From: an uncultured Bacteroides sp. | Lineage (GTDB): Bacteria > Bacteroidota > Bacteroidia > Cytophagales > Cyclobacteriaceae | Length of the DNA stretch: 64,000 nucleotides | NCBI GenBank assembly: GCA_902168185.1 | Contig: CABHOV010000046.1 | Coordinates: forward strand, 682,001-746,000 | Direction of reading: 5' to 3' | Shown here: positions 44,480 through 52,799 of the stretch, in pieces | Layout: every line of letters starts with the position of its first letter | Position numbering within the stretch: position 1 is the first letter of the stretch | Program-made: the position numbers and the translations under genes | The notes under the pieces: generated by a model | The model's database searches: none | Seen by the model: only the letters and a program-made list of their open reading frames with translations | Told to the model about the DNA's origin: nothing

Positions 44480-47452
44480 TTAAAATGTGAGATTAACCCC
44501 AAGCGTAAAAGTTCGGGTTGTCGGATACTTGTCACGATCATCGTTACCAGGAGCCAGTCCTGTGCGGGTTACCTCCGGATCTATACCCTTATAGCCCGTG
44601 ATGGTTGCCAGGTTCGAACCTGCTATATATACCCGCGCGTTTTTAAAGGTCTTCATCTTGTCGCGATTGAAATTATACCCGATCGTCACGTTGTCGATCT
44701 TCCAGAAATCGCCATCCTCTATATAATAGCTTACGTACGATTGAGGGCTCGCCAATGTAAGTCCGTCAATTTTATCGTATGATGTACTAAGCCTGTTATA
44801 TACTATCGTTGGATTCTCGTAGAACATCCGTTGAAAATTCAGAACCTGGTAATCAAAAGCACCACGCATGGTTATACTCATATCAAAGTTTCCATACTTC
44901 ACGTAATTGTTCCATGCGAGGTACCATTGCGGCAATCCATTTCCAAGAATCTGGCGATCATCTTCTGTTGCATCTGCAATCGGCTTAACCTCACCATTCG
45001 CTCCCTGGATAAGCCATGTGCCCTCTCCTGCATTGTCCGGATCTTCTTCCAACCCAACACTTTTATAGCCGTAGAAACTTCCGATCGCTTTTCCTACTTC
45101 AATCTTATGTGTAGTCATCTGGATCGGATCGCCTGTATATCCTGCATAGAAAAAGTCGTTCTCTACTTTGAATTTTTCATTGGACAATGATTTGAGTTTA
45201 TTCTTGTTCAATGAATAATTGAAATTTGTGGTCCACTCAAATTTGTCGCTCTTTACCGCTATAATATTCAGCGATATCTCAACACCTTTATTCGTCATGG
45301 TGGCAGCATTGGCACGCGTAGTGCTAATCAGGTTTGGTGGCACCGGAACAGGATAATCAAACACCAGGTCTTCCAGCTTGCGATCATAATAATCAATTGT
45401 ACCGGAAACCCTGTTATCAACGATACTAAAATCAAGACCTATATTATACTCTATATTGGTTTCCCACCCCAGATCAGGATTGGTATTTGCCACAGGCTGA
45501 AGTATACTTACCCAATCAGTACCATTGAAATAAAATTGTGAAGCACTATATGCATAGCGTGTGAGTGATTGGTAAGGATCGGTTGATATAGATCCTGTAC
45601 GTCCATACCCTACACGGAGCTTCAACATGTTGATAGCCGTTACATCAGAAAGGAAACCTTCTTTACTGATCGTCCATCCTGCAGAAACGGAAGGGAACAA
45701 TCCCCACTTGTTATCATTTCCAAAACGCGAAGAGCCTTCGTAGCGAACACTCGCCAACAGGTTGTATTTGTCATTAAATCCATATCCTACACGTCCGAAA
45801 AAACCAATCAGTTTCCAATCGGATTTATAGCTATCAACACCTGCTCCCGCAAGACCTTCCCTTAAAGCTCTTCCCTGTTCAATGCTGTGATACGAAAAGT
45901 TATCGGTTGGAAAATTAAAGTTCGTTATGGATGATCCTGAGTTTGTATAATCTATATAGCTATAGCCTAACAAACCTGAAATTCTGTGCAGGCCAAATGA
46001 CTTGGTGTAGTCTGCTGTTAAATCCAGGAAGTTCTCGGTCGTGGCGCCATTGCCTACGTAGGCTACACCGTTTCTTCCATCGCGAACATTGGAGATATGT
46101 TTCTTCGTTTGATATGTACCTGTCTCATTACTCCATTGATGCTGTGAGCCAACAATTTTCAATTCAAGATTATCCACGGGGAAATAACTCATGGAACCGG
46201 TTAACCATGTCCACTGTGATTTGTCGTCATATACCTGTTCCTTTATTAAGGACAATGGATTTTCGTATTGGAATTGATCACCGTGTTCAACCCAGTCTCC
46301 ACTTTCATCTTTCACGGCATCTGTCGGATTTCGGATCAATGCTTGTCTATAGGTCCATCCATTGAAACTTCCATACTTCTGAAGTCCCTTCAGCACGTTG
46401 AAATTTACTTTCAACTTGTCTTCTATAATATAGTGCGTCAGATCCATTCTTAATTTGAACTCTTCGTTGTTGGACCCGATAAACATACCATCTGCTTTTT
46501 GATAGCTCACGTTCGCAGCATATTGTGTCAGGCTTGTTCCTCCGCGTAATGAAATGTTATGGAAATGATTGACAGGCTTACGCGTGATCTCATCCATCCA
46601 GTCTGTGGTTGCACCGAGGTCATAAGAAGGATCAATTACTCCTTCGGCTATACGCGTCCTTACGTCTCCGGCATCCATAAAATCAGCTTTCCTGTTAAAG
46701 GACTCGGTCGCTACATATCCGGAATACTCTACAACAGGCTGAAGACCTGCCTTTGCTTTTTTAGTTGTGATTAAGATGACACCATTCTTACCGCGGGTTC
46801 CATATATAGCGGACGCTGAAGCATCTTTCAAAACATCAATGGACTCTATATCATTCGGTGATATAGAATTCATATCTCCGGTATATCCGTCAATTAAAAC
46901 CAACGGAGCGGAAGATCCATAGATCGATGTAATTCCTCGCAAAAGAATTTCTACTCCTGCATCCGGATCACCTGAAGAAGTACTCAAGGTTAATCCGGCA
47001 ACTTTACCACGCAATAATTCACCAGCATTGCGCACCGCTCCGGGAACAAATTCATTGGGCTTAACTTGCGTCACGGCAGTGGTCACATCTTGTTTACGTT
47101 GCGTTCCATAACCTATAACAACGACCTCCTGCAATGAGGATATATCGGGTGTCAGTCTCACATCGATTTGAGATTGATTACCCACCGTAAACTCCTCTGT
47201 CCCATATCCAACAAAACTTATTACAAGAACGGATTCCGGACCGGGCACAGTGATTACAAATTTTCCATCGACATCTGTAGTTGTCCCATTAGTGGTTCCC
47301 TTCAGAACGATGTTAACTCCAGGCATGCCTTCATTGGTTTCGGACAGAACAGAACCATTCACGGTCTGTTGTGCGTAACCATTCTTCGCGGCTATCAGCG
47401 TCAATACCCAAAACGCAAGCCGGAACATTTTTTTTGTAAAAAATTCCCTCAT
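44480..47452 (-). CDS. SusC/RagA-family TonB-linked outer-membrane transporter
   Basis: 990 residues: signal peptide ending GYAQQ (~28), CarboxypepD_reg-like domain (30-110), plug (about 120-235) with the SusC hallmark VVVIGYGTQRKQDVT and GTRGKNGVILITTKKAK, then a large beta barrel ending LGVNLTF. It imports oligomers delivered by the adjacent SusD using TonB energy. No N-terminal signalling (STN) domain or neighbouring anti-sigma/ECF pair is present, so control must come from elsewhere. Its 460-base upstream region carries several dyads. Confidence 0.96.
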   Translation of the reverse strand: MREFFTKKMFRLAFWVLTLIAAKNGYAQQTVNGSVLSETNEGMPGVNIVLKGTTNGTTTDVDGKFVITVPGPESVLVISFVGYGTEEFTVGNQSQIDVRLTPDISSLQEVVVIGYGTQRKQDVTTAVTQVKPNEFVPGAVRNAGELLRGKVAGLTLSTSSGDPDAGVEILLRGITSIYGSSAPLVLIDGYTGDMNSISPNDIESIDVLKDASASAIYGTRGKNGVILITTKKAKAGLQPVVEYSGYVATESFNRKADFMDAGDVRTRIAEGVIDPSYDLGATTDWMDEITRKPVNHFHNISLRGGTSLTQYAANVSYQKADGMFIGSNNEEFKLRMDLTHYIIEDKLKVNFNVLKGLQKYGSFNGWTYRQALIRNPTDAVKDESGDWVEHGDQFQYENPLSLIKEQVYDDKSQWTWLTGSMSYFPVDNLELKIVGSQHQWSNETGTYQTKKHISNVRDGRNGVAYVGNGATTENFLDLTADYTKSFGLHRISGLLGYSYIDYTNSGSSITNFNFPTDNFSYHSIEQGRALREGLAGAGVDSYKSDWKLIGFFGRVGYGFNDKYNLLASVRYEGSSRFGNDNKWGLFPSVSAGWTISKEGFLSDVTAINMLKLRVGYGRTGSISTDPYQSLTRYAYSASQFYFNGTDWVSILQPVANTNPDLGWETNIEYNIGLDFSIVDNRVSGTIDYYDRKLEDLVFDYPVPVPPNLISTTRANAATMTNKGVEISLNIIAVKSDKFEWTTNFNYSLNKNKLKSLSNEKFKVENDFFYAGYTGDPIQMTTHKIEVGKAIGSFYGYKSVGLEEDPDNAGEGTWLIQGANGEVKPIADATEDDRQILGNGLPQWYLAWNNYVKYGNFDMSITMRGAFDYQVLNFQRMFYENPTIVYNRLSTSYDKIDGLTLASPQSYVSYYIEDGDFWKIDNVTIGYNFNRDKMKTFKNARVYIAGSNLATITGYKGIDPEVTRTGLAPGNDDRDKYPTTRTFTLGVNLTF

Positions 47453-47795
47453 AGAATAGTGTTAATAGTGTACGTCATTTATATATTAAATGTAATACTG
47501 ACACCATACCATAATTCACGCTATATTAACTAATGCTAATAGTATATTATCCCTCGATTAAGGGCATCGAATAAACACATCGGCAGATGTATTTATATAT
47601 GTATAGTATAAGTATCATAACAATTTATACTCTATACGATAGACAAAAATGAAGACGTATTGATAGCGCGCCAGAACAGCATGTTATGGCAATAAGATTA
47701 TCAGGTATATATTGAATACTATACCGAAACAGAAAAAAAATACTATTAACGAATTTACTTTACTATAGAACAATAGCTCATAAGATATTATCTCA

Positions 47796-47817
47796 TTGTG
47801 ATATTATTTTATCACAA
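47796..47817. promoter_or_regulatory. Operator-like dyad TTGTGATA-N6-TATCACAA
   Basis: A perfect 8-bp dyad with a 6-base spacer lies between the hydroxyproline operon and susC, 344 bases upstream of the susC start. The TGTGA/TCACA arms recall CRP-type sites, but the inner spacing is 10 rather than 6 bases, so a CRP site is not claimed. Confidence 0.35.
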
Positions 47818-47868
47818 ACTATATGCATGTAATGGATACAACTTCTGAACACAACAATAATCCCGGAA

Positions 47869-47896
47869 ATAAAAAAGGCCAGAAAAAATTCTGGCC
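47869..47896 (-). terminator. Rho-independent terminator of the hydroxyproline operon
   Basis: GGCCAGAA (47877-47884) pairs with TTCTGGCC (47889-47896) around a 4-base loop, followed on the minus strand by TTTTTTAT (47876-47869). It begins 17 bases past the stop codon at 47913. Confidence 0.92.
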
Positions 47897-47912
47897 AGCC
47901 TGTTATGATCTC

Positions 47913-49160
47913 TTACTGAAATCTCTCCGGATCAAACGGGTCCAGCGGTATAGCGGTCTTCTCGTTATTAACCAGTGATGTTATCAACTGACCAGTGCCG
48001 GGTGCGAGGCTTAGCCCCATCATAGAATGGCCGGTGGCAATTACGAGGTTTTTAAAACGTGTCGACCGACCTATATAGGGTAAACCATCCGGTGAACACG
48101 GACGCAGGCCACGCCATACTTCTTCTTGTTTAGGGACAGCAACATTCATCTCGGGATAGTACGCAGGAATAGTATTTACAATACCTTTCACGCGCTTCAT
48201 GTTAATAGATCGGTCTACGCCGTTGATTTCCATGGTGCCGCCAAACCTCAATGAACTTCCCATTGGCGTAACGGCTACGCGTCCTTCCAATAAAATAGAT
48301 GGTATATGTATATTCTTCGGAACATCGTTTAGCGTGAAGCTATATCCCTTGCCCCCCTGAAGCGGAAGATCCAATCCAAGTTTAGAACTGAATATACCAG
48401 ACCACGCTCCTGTGGCTAATATATATTCATCAAAAGTCTGATTCTCGCCAGAAGCTGCCATACTCGCAATAGAATCACTTTTAGTAGTGAAATCTGCAAC
48501 CGGTGTGTTTGTATGGAATGTTACATTATTCTTTTTCAGATAGCCGATTAAATTCTTGACCAACTGTTGAGGTATTAGGTGCGCATCTCCGGGAAAGTAT
48601 ACTCCACCGCGTGCTGTTACTTTTACTTCCGGTTCAAGTTTTTGGATTTCTGTAGCGGAGAGAATCTGCGCCTCAATGCCATTCTTGTTGGCTATATGTG
48701 CAGTCTCTGCTTCCTCCTTCTCCGTCTCTTTGGTTTGGTATAGCATTAGCAAACCACGCTCCTGGTAACTGAAATCAAATGGATTGTCGTGCGCCATTTG
48801 CTGGTACATGGCTTTACTATATATACTGATATCTTTCAATGCCGGGATTGCGCGTGCTACGTGATCGTGTGTGGCGTGCTTGTAAAACTGAATGCCCCAC
48901 TTGATAAGTTGTCCATTGAGACGAGGCTTCACATAGAACGGGCTCTGTGAGTTGAACATCCACCGTATACCTTTCGAGATCATGCCTGGTGCTGCCAAAG
49001 GTATAATATGGCTCGGAACAATCATCCCTGCGTTACCGACAGAACAATTGTCCAACAGATCGCCCTGATCAAATATAGTTACCGAGTGACCAGCCTTTAC
49101 TAAATAATATGCCGTACTTAATCCTATAATTCCCCCGCCTATAATGGCAACGTTCTTCAT
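47913..49160 (-). CDS. FAD-dependent D-amino-acid dehydrogenase, likely cis-4-hydroxy-D-proline dehydrogenase
   Basis: 415 residues of the DAO family. An N-terminal FAD-binding GGGIIGLSTAYYL motif (8-20) is followed by an acidic strand end (FDQGD), and the C-terminal part has GLRPCSPDGLPYIGR and NLVIATGHSMMGLSLAPGTG (~360-400), as in D-amino-acid and hydroxyproline dehydrogenases. Between an epimerase and a deaminase of the hydroxyproline pathway, its reaction is most likely oxidation of cis-4-hydroxy-D-proline to 1-pyrroline-4-hydroxy-2-carboxylate, passing electrons to the respiratory chain. It is the last gene of the operon, 42 bases after the epimerase, with a terminator behind. Confidence 0.88.
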   Translation of the reverse strand: MKNVAIIGGGIIGLSTAYYLVKAGHSVTIFDQGDLLDNCSVGNAGMIVPSHIIPLAAPGMISKGIRWMFNSQSPFYVKPRLNGQLIKWGIQFYKHATHDHVARAIPALKDISIYSKAMYQQMAHDNPFDFSYQERGLLMLYQTKETEKEEAETAHIANKNGIEAQILSATEIQKLEPEVKVTARGGVYFPGDAHLIPQQLVKNLIGYLKKNNVTFHTNTPVADFTTKSDSIASMAASGENQTFDEYILATGAWSGIFSSKLGLDLPLQGGKGYSFTLNDVPKNIHIPSILLEGRVAVTPMGSSLRFGGTMEINGVDRSINMKRVKGIVNTIPAYYPEMNVAVPKQEEVWRGLRPCSPDGLPYIGRSTRFKNLVIATGHSMMGLSLAPGTGQLITSLVNNEKTAIPLDPFDPERFQ

Positions 49161-49202
49161 GTGCTGATCTGTTGATAGTTTATATATGATATACAGGTAA
49201 AG

Positions 49203-50204
49203 CTATATTACCTGGAAGCCGTGTGCATACGGGTCTTCATCATCATCCATGATGATGCTATTATACCCGGTAACTACAGCCCACCCTTCGATACTGGGTA
49301 TAATGGCAGGCTTGCCATGGAGATCGGTTTCTTCTTCCACACGCCCTATAAATTTTGAGCCGATGATACTTTCATGAATGAAAGGCTCACCTTTCTGAAG
49401 CTTGCCTTTTGCATGCCATTGCGCAAGGCGTGCAGAAGTTCCCGTTCCACACGGTGAGCGATCTATAGCTTTATCTCCATAGAACACTGCATTACGGGCG
49501 GTTGACGATGAGTCGATCGGCTTGCCTGCCCATAGTATATGACTGCATCCGTTAATAGTCGGATCATCCGGATGAACAAAGCTATAGTTCGCATTTATAT
49601 TCTTCCGCAGTGTACGGCTCCAGCCAATCAGTTGCTCGGCTTTGAAATGTTCCAGGCCCGGAAAATTTTCCTGTACATCTACAATAGCATAAAAATTACC
49701 ACCATAAGATACGTCCATTGTTAATGGTCCGAGATCGGGGCACTCCGCCACTATATTTTCAGCTGCGAGGTATGCTTTTATATTCCGGATCTTTACCGAC
49801 TTTACTTTCTTGCCTTCTTGTTTATAGTCTATAGTAATGATACCAGCCGGCACTTCGAGGCGCAATGTGCCCGGAGTTTTGGGTGTGATCAATCCTTCTT
49901 CTATAGCGATCGTTACAGTACCAATTGTACCATGACCACACATCGGAAGACAGCCGCTGGTTTCAATAAAGAGTATACCCATGTCGTTCTGCGGATCCGT
50001 AGGCGGATATAGTATACTTCCACTCATCATATCATGACCACGCGGCTCAAACATCAGTCCTTTACGGATCCAGTCATACTCCCGAAGAAAGTGCTGGCGC
50101 TTCTCGCTCATGTTTTTACCTTCCAGAATTGGGCCACCACCCGCTACCAGTCTTACCGGGTTGCCGCACGTGTGTGCATCGATGCAAAAAAAAGTCTTCC
50201 TCAA
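49203..50204 (-). CDS. 4-hydroxyproline 2-epimerase (proline racemase family), TTG start
   Basis: 333 residues. FFCIDAHTCGNPVR at the N-terminus is typical of hydroxyproline epimerases; the two catalytic Cys are present, Cys89 in MCGHGT and Cys252 in SPCGTGTSA. A Cys rather than Thr at the first site points to epimerase, not 3-hydroxyproline dehydratase. It converts trans-4-hydroxy-L-proline to cis-4-hydroxy-D-proline. The only start giving the full N-terminus is TTG at 50204; it overlaps the upstream aldehyde dehydrogenase stop as TTGA, so translation is coupled. The next in-frame Met, about 31 residues in, would remove the conserved start. Confidence 0.93.
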   Translation of the reverse strand: MRKTFFCIDAHTCGNPVRLVAGGGPILEGKNMSEKRQHFLREYDWIRKGLMFEPRGHDMMSGSILYPPTDPQNDMGILFIETSGCLPMCGHGTIGTVTIAIEEGLITPKTPGTLRLEVPAGIITIDYKQEGKKVKSVKIRNIKAYLAAENIVAECPDLGPLTMDVSYGGNFYAIVDVQENFPGLEHFKAEQLIGWSRTLRKNINANYSFVHPDDPTINGCSHILWAGKPIDSSSTARNAVFYGDKAIDRSPCGTGTSARLAQWHAKGKLQKGEPFIHESIIGSKFIGRVEEETDLHGKPAIIPSIEGWAVVTGYNSIIMDDDEDPYAHGFQVI

Positions 50205-51691
50205 GCTTGTTGCAGATTAAAAGTTTCTATGGCGTTGTGTGTCCATGTTCCGTTCACACATCGTAAAATGTTCAATTCATTTTTATTTTTCAATTCGAGT
50301 GGCAGCAGTTCTTCAGGAAAATCCTGGTAACACACCGGGCGTACGAAACGATATATAGCGTCTGTTCCCACGGATGTAAAACGACTATCAGTACTGGATG
50401 GAAAAGGACCTCCGTGATGCATCGCTTTCGTTACCTCTACGCCAGTAGGCACTCCGTTGAAGATCAGCCTTCCGCAGCGAGCATGCAACGAATCAACTAC
50501 ATTCTGATAGCCTGGTAATTCCTCTGGTAATCCAAAGATGGTGGCTGTCAATTGTCCTTTCAGTGATTCTATCACCGCAAGGAGTTGCTGTTCATTTTCA
50601 CATTTTACAATCAACGAATACGGACCGAATACTTCTTCCTTTAAAACTGTATTTGCTATAAAGTTGTGAGCATCTACTAATGCAAGCCCCGGTGCGCCTT
50701 GCCTGTCCGTTGTCTCTGCTATACCTTCTACTAACCTCAGCACGCCTTTCTGTTTTAGCGCTTCCGATCTTTTATGTTTGTAACTGGCTGCTATACCGGT
50801 GTGCAACATCGTACCCGGAGCTGCCACGGCCATTTCAGCTGACAGCTTATGGAGGAAAGCAGCGAGTCCGTCTGTATCGATCGTGATGAGTAAGCCCGGG
50901 TTCGTACAAAATTGTCCTGCGCCAAGCAAAATAGAAGAAGCCAGTGTGGCTGCCAATGTTTTATTCTCACTTACAATACCTGGCAATACAACCACGGGAT
51001 TTATACTTCCCATTTCAGCAAAAACAGGTATAGGCTCTTCACGCTGGTTTGCTATATCAAAGAGTGCTTTTCCTCCCTGGTATGATCCTGTAAATGCTAC
51101 GGCCTTTGTAAGCGGATGCTTCACCAATTGCTGACCAGCTTCTATACTGGTATCGGTTACTTCCTGAAATATATCTTCATGCAAGTTGCATTGTTGTAAA
51201 GCGGCACGAATTGCATTGGCTACGAGGTTCGATGTACGGGGATGTGCCGGGTGGCTCTTCACTACGACGGTACAGCCAGACGCCAACGCTGATGCAGTAT
51301 CTCCACCGGCGGTAGAAAATGCCAATGGAAAATTACTCGCACCAAATACTACCACCGGCCCCACCGGATATAGCATCTTACGCAAATCCGGTTTCGGTGC
51401 AGGTTTGCGTTCCGGATCACCGGTATCAATGGATGCCTGCAGCCAGTCACCTGCCTCTAATAATTTCGCAAATGATTTCAACTGATTGGTTGTGCGTCCG
51501 CGTTCATTTTTCAAACGCGGTTCCGGCAGGCATGTCTCTTCCATCGCAGCCTGAATCAATGCATCCCCTAGCAGATCAATCTGTTCTGCAATAGCGTACA
51601 GAAATTCCGCACGCTTCTGTGGTGTTATCTTCTTATATAGTTGAAAAGCTTTCTCTGCACGATATAGTACATCTTCACGTTGGTCACTCAT
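50201..51691 (-). CDS. Aldehyde dehydrogenase, likely 2-oxoglutarate semialdehyde dehydrogenase
   Basis: 496 residues of the ALDH superfamily: NFPLAFSTAGGD nucleotide-binding start, general-base Glu in VFAEMGSINPV, nucleophile Cys in GAGQFCTNPG, and FGPYSLIV near the C-terminus. The sequence is of the KGSADH type linked to hydroxyproline and arabinose/glucarate catabolism. It oxidises 2-oxoglutarate semialdehyde to 2-oxoglutarate with NAD(P)+, the last step of the hydroxyproline pathway. The same enzyme could also serve a non-phosphorylative L-arabinose pathway, though none of its dehydratases is in view. It starts 2 bases after the deaminase and overlaps the epimerase by 4. Confidence 0.92.
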   Translation of the reverse strand: MSDQREDVLYRAEKAFQLYKKITPQKRAEFLYAIAEQIDLLGDALIQAAMEETCLPEPRLKNERGRTTNQLKSFAKLLEAGDWLQASIDTGDPERKPAPKPDLRKMLYPVGPVVVFGASNFPLAFSTAGGDTASALASGCTVVVKSHPAHPRTSNLVANAIRAALQQCNLHEDIFQEVTDTSIEAGQQLVKHPLTKAVAFTGSYQGGKALFDIANQREEPIPVFAEMGSINPVVVLPGIVSENKTLAATLASSILLGAGQFCTNPGLLITIDTDGLAAFLHKLSAEMAVAAPGTMLHTGIAASYKHKRSEALKQKGVLRLVEGIAETTDRQGAPGLALVDAHNFIANTVLKEEVFGPYSLIVKCENEQQLLAVIESLKGQLTATIFGLPEELPGYQNVVDSLHARCGRLIFNGVPTGVEVTKAMHHGGPFPSSTDSRFTSVGTDAIYRFVRPVCYQDFPEELLPLELKNKNELNILRCVNGTWTHNAIETFNLQQA

Positions 51692-51693
51692 CT

Positions 51694-52635
51694 TTATACT
51701 TGTATTGCTTTTTCTTTCTTTTTCAGGTTGAGATAGTCTGGTAACGCTGGGCGATTTTCAATTCCCTCGCGGATGATATGAAGAACCTCTTCACGTTCTT
51801 TACCAATAAGCGTCAATCGCGGTGCGCGCACAGTTTCGGTACCGATCCCGGCTTCTGCTTCCGCAAGTTTTATATACTGCACAAGCTTGCTATAGGTATC
51901 TAGCTCAAGCAAGGGCATGAACCAGCGATTAATCTCTACAGCTTCCTGTATACGACCGGCCTTCACCAATCTATAGATCGCGACTGTCTCCGCAGGGAAA
52001 GCACACACTAATCCGGCTACCCAGCCTTTTGCTCCCATCACCAGACTTTCCATCGCGAGGGTATCAACACCACTCATAATGCTGAAGCGGTCTCCGAAGC
52101 GATTGATCATGCGCGTAACATTTACTACATCACGTGTAGATTCTTTTACAGCATCTATATTTTTACAGGCTGCCAATTCTTCAAACATATCCAGCGTAAC
52201 TTCAACTTTATAGTCTACCGGATTATTATAGATCATGATCTGAAGATCAGTGGCTTCTGCTATAGCTTTGAAGTATGCAACCGTCTCCCGGTGATCTGAT
52301 TTATAGCGCATGGGTGGCAACATCATCAATCCACTGAGACCTGCCTTCGCTGCAGACTCGGCAATCTTTACCGCTTCACGTGTTGAACCTTCTGCAATGT
52401 TTAACACTACCGGAACCTTACCCTCTACTTTTTCAAGTGTATATTTCAGTAATGAATTCTTTTCTTCGTTTGTCAATACGCTTGACTCACCCAGCGTTCC
52501 TCCGATGATTATTCCATCTACACCGGCATCAAGCTGTTTATCGATGTTCACACCAAACATATTAAAATCCAACGTGTCATCCTTTGTAAACTTCGTTGTA
52601 ACGGCTGGAAAAACCCCTTCCCATGTAATCTTCAT
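51694..52635 (-). CDS. DHDPS-family lyase, likely 1-pyrroline-4-hydroxy-2-carboxylate deaminase
   Basis: 313 residues with the DapA-type barrel: GGTLGESS near residue 45, Tyr136 in IMIYNNPVDY, and the Schiff-base Lys164 in DAVKESTRDV. In this context, between genes for hydroxyproline epimerase, dehydrogenase and semialdehyde dehydrogenase, the likely reaction is deamination and dehydration of 1-pyrroline-4-hydroxy-2-carboxylate to 2-oxoglutarate semialdehyde. A true lysine-pathway dihydrodipicolinate synthase is a less likely reading. First gene of the operon, 2 bases before the dehydrogenase, with a -7 box at 52664. Confidence 0.9.
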   Translation of the reverse strand: MKITWEGVFPAVTTKFTKDDTLDFNMFGVNIDKQLDAGVDGIIIGGTLGESSVLTNEEKNSLLKYTLEKVEGKVPVVLNIAEGSTREAVKIAESAAKAGLSGLMMLPPMRYKSDHRETVAYFKAIAEATDLQIMIYNNPVDYKVEVTLDMFEELAACKNIDAVKESTRDVVNVTRMINRFGDRFSIMSGVDTLAMESLVMGAKGWVAGLVCAFPAETVAIYRLVKAGRIQEAVEINRWFMPLLELDTYSKLVQYIKLAEAEAGIGTETVRAPRLTLIGKEREEVLHIIREGIENRPALPDYLNLKKKEKAIQV

Positions 52636-52663
52636 AAGCTAGTCTATTTGGTTATATATGGCA

Positions 52664-52671
52664 CAAATTTA
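52664..52671 (-). promoter_or_regulatory. Bacteroidota -7 promoter element of the hydroxyproline operon
   Basis: The minus strand reads TAAATTTG, matching TAnnTTTG, 29 bases before the deaminase start. A -33 TTTG is not obvious. The M61 gene upstream ends before a hairpin at 52735, so this promoter would start the operon independently. Confidence 0.5.
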
Positions 52672-52734
52672 TTAGGACACGTCACGTAATTTTTTACCTC
52701 GATTAGCAGGTAGTAATACTATATTATCATTGGG

Positions 52735-52758
52735 AAAAGTAGTGAATTTACCACTTTT
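52735..52758 (-). terminator. Probable terminator after the M61 peptidase gene
   Basis: AAAAGTAGT (52735-52743) pairs with ACCACTTTT (52750-52758) with one wobble pair. On the minus strand the stem ends in TTTT and lies about 40 bases past the stop codon. Strength is moderate. Confidence 0.4.
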
Positions 52759-52799
52759 TAAAACGTAAAAAATACACTTGTTGTAATAAAAAATAACGA

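Larger units (their letters stand above)
47453..47912. other. AT-rich regulatory region upstream of susC
   Basis: 460 bases with no gene. It holds an imperfect dyad near 47601-47636 (GTATAGTATAA against TTATAC..CTATAC), the perfect dyad at 47796-47817, and the terminator of the hydroxyproline operon at 47869-47896. The abundance of AT-rich dyads suits a regulated promoter, but I see no exact TAnnTTTG box. Confidence 0.45.

Noticed and set aside
47796-47817. CRP-type site (TGTGA/TCACA)
   Set aside because: The inner spacer is 10 bases instead of 6, so it was kept only as an unassigned dyad.
51694-52635. Lysine-pathway dihydrodipicolinate synthase (dapA)
   Set aside because: Operon context with hydroxyproline epimerase, dehydrogenase and KGSADH makes the catabolic deaminase far more likely.
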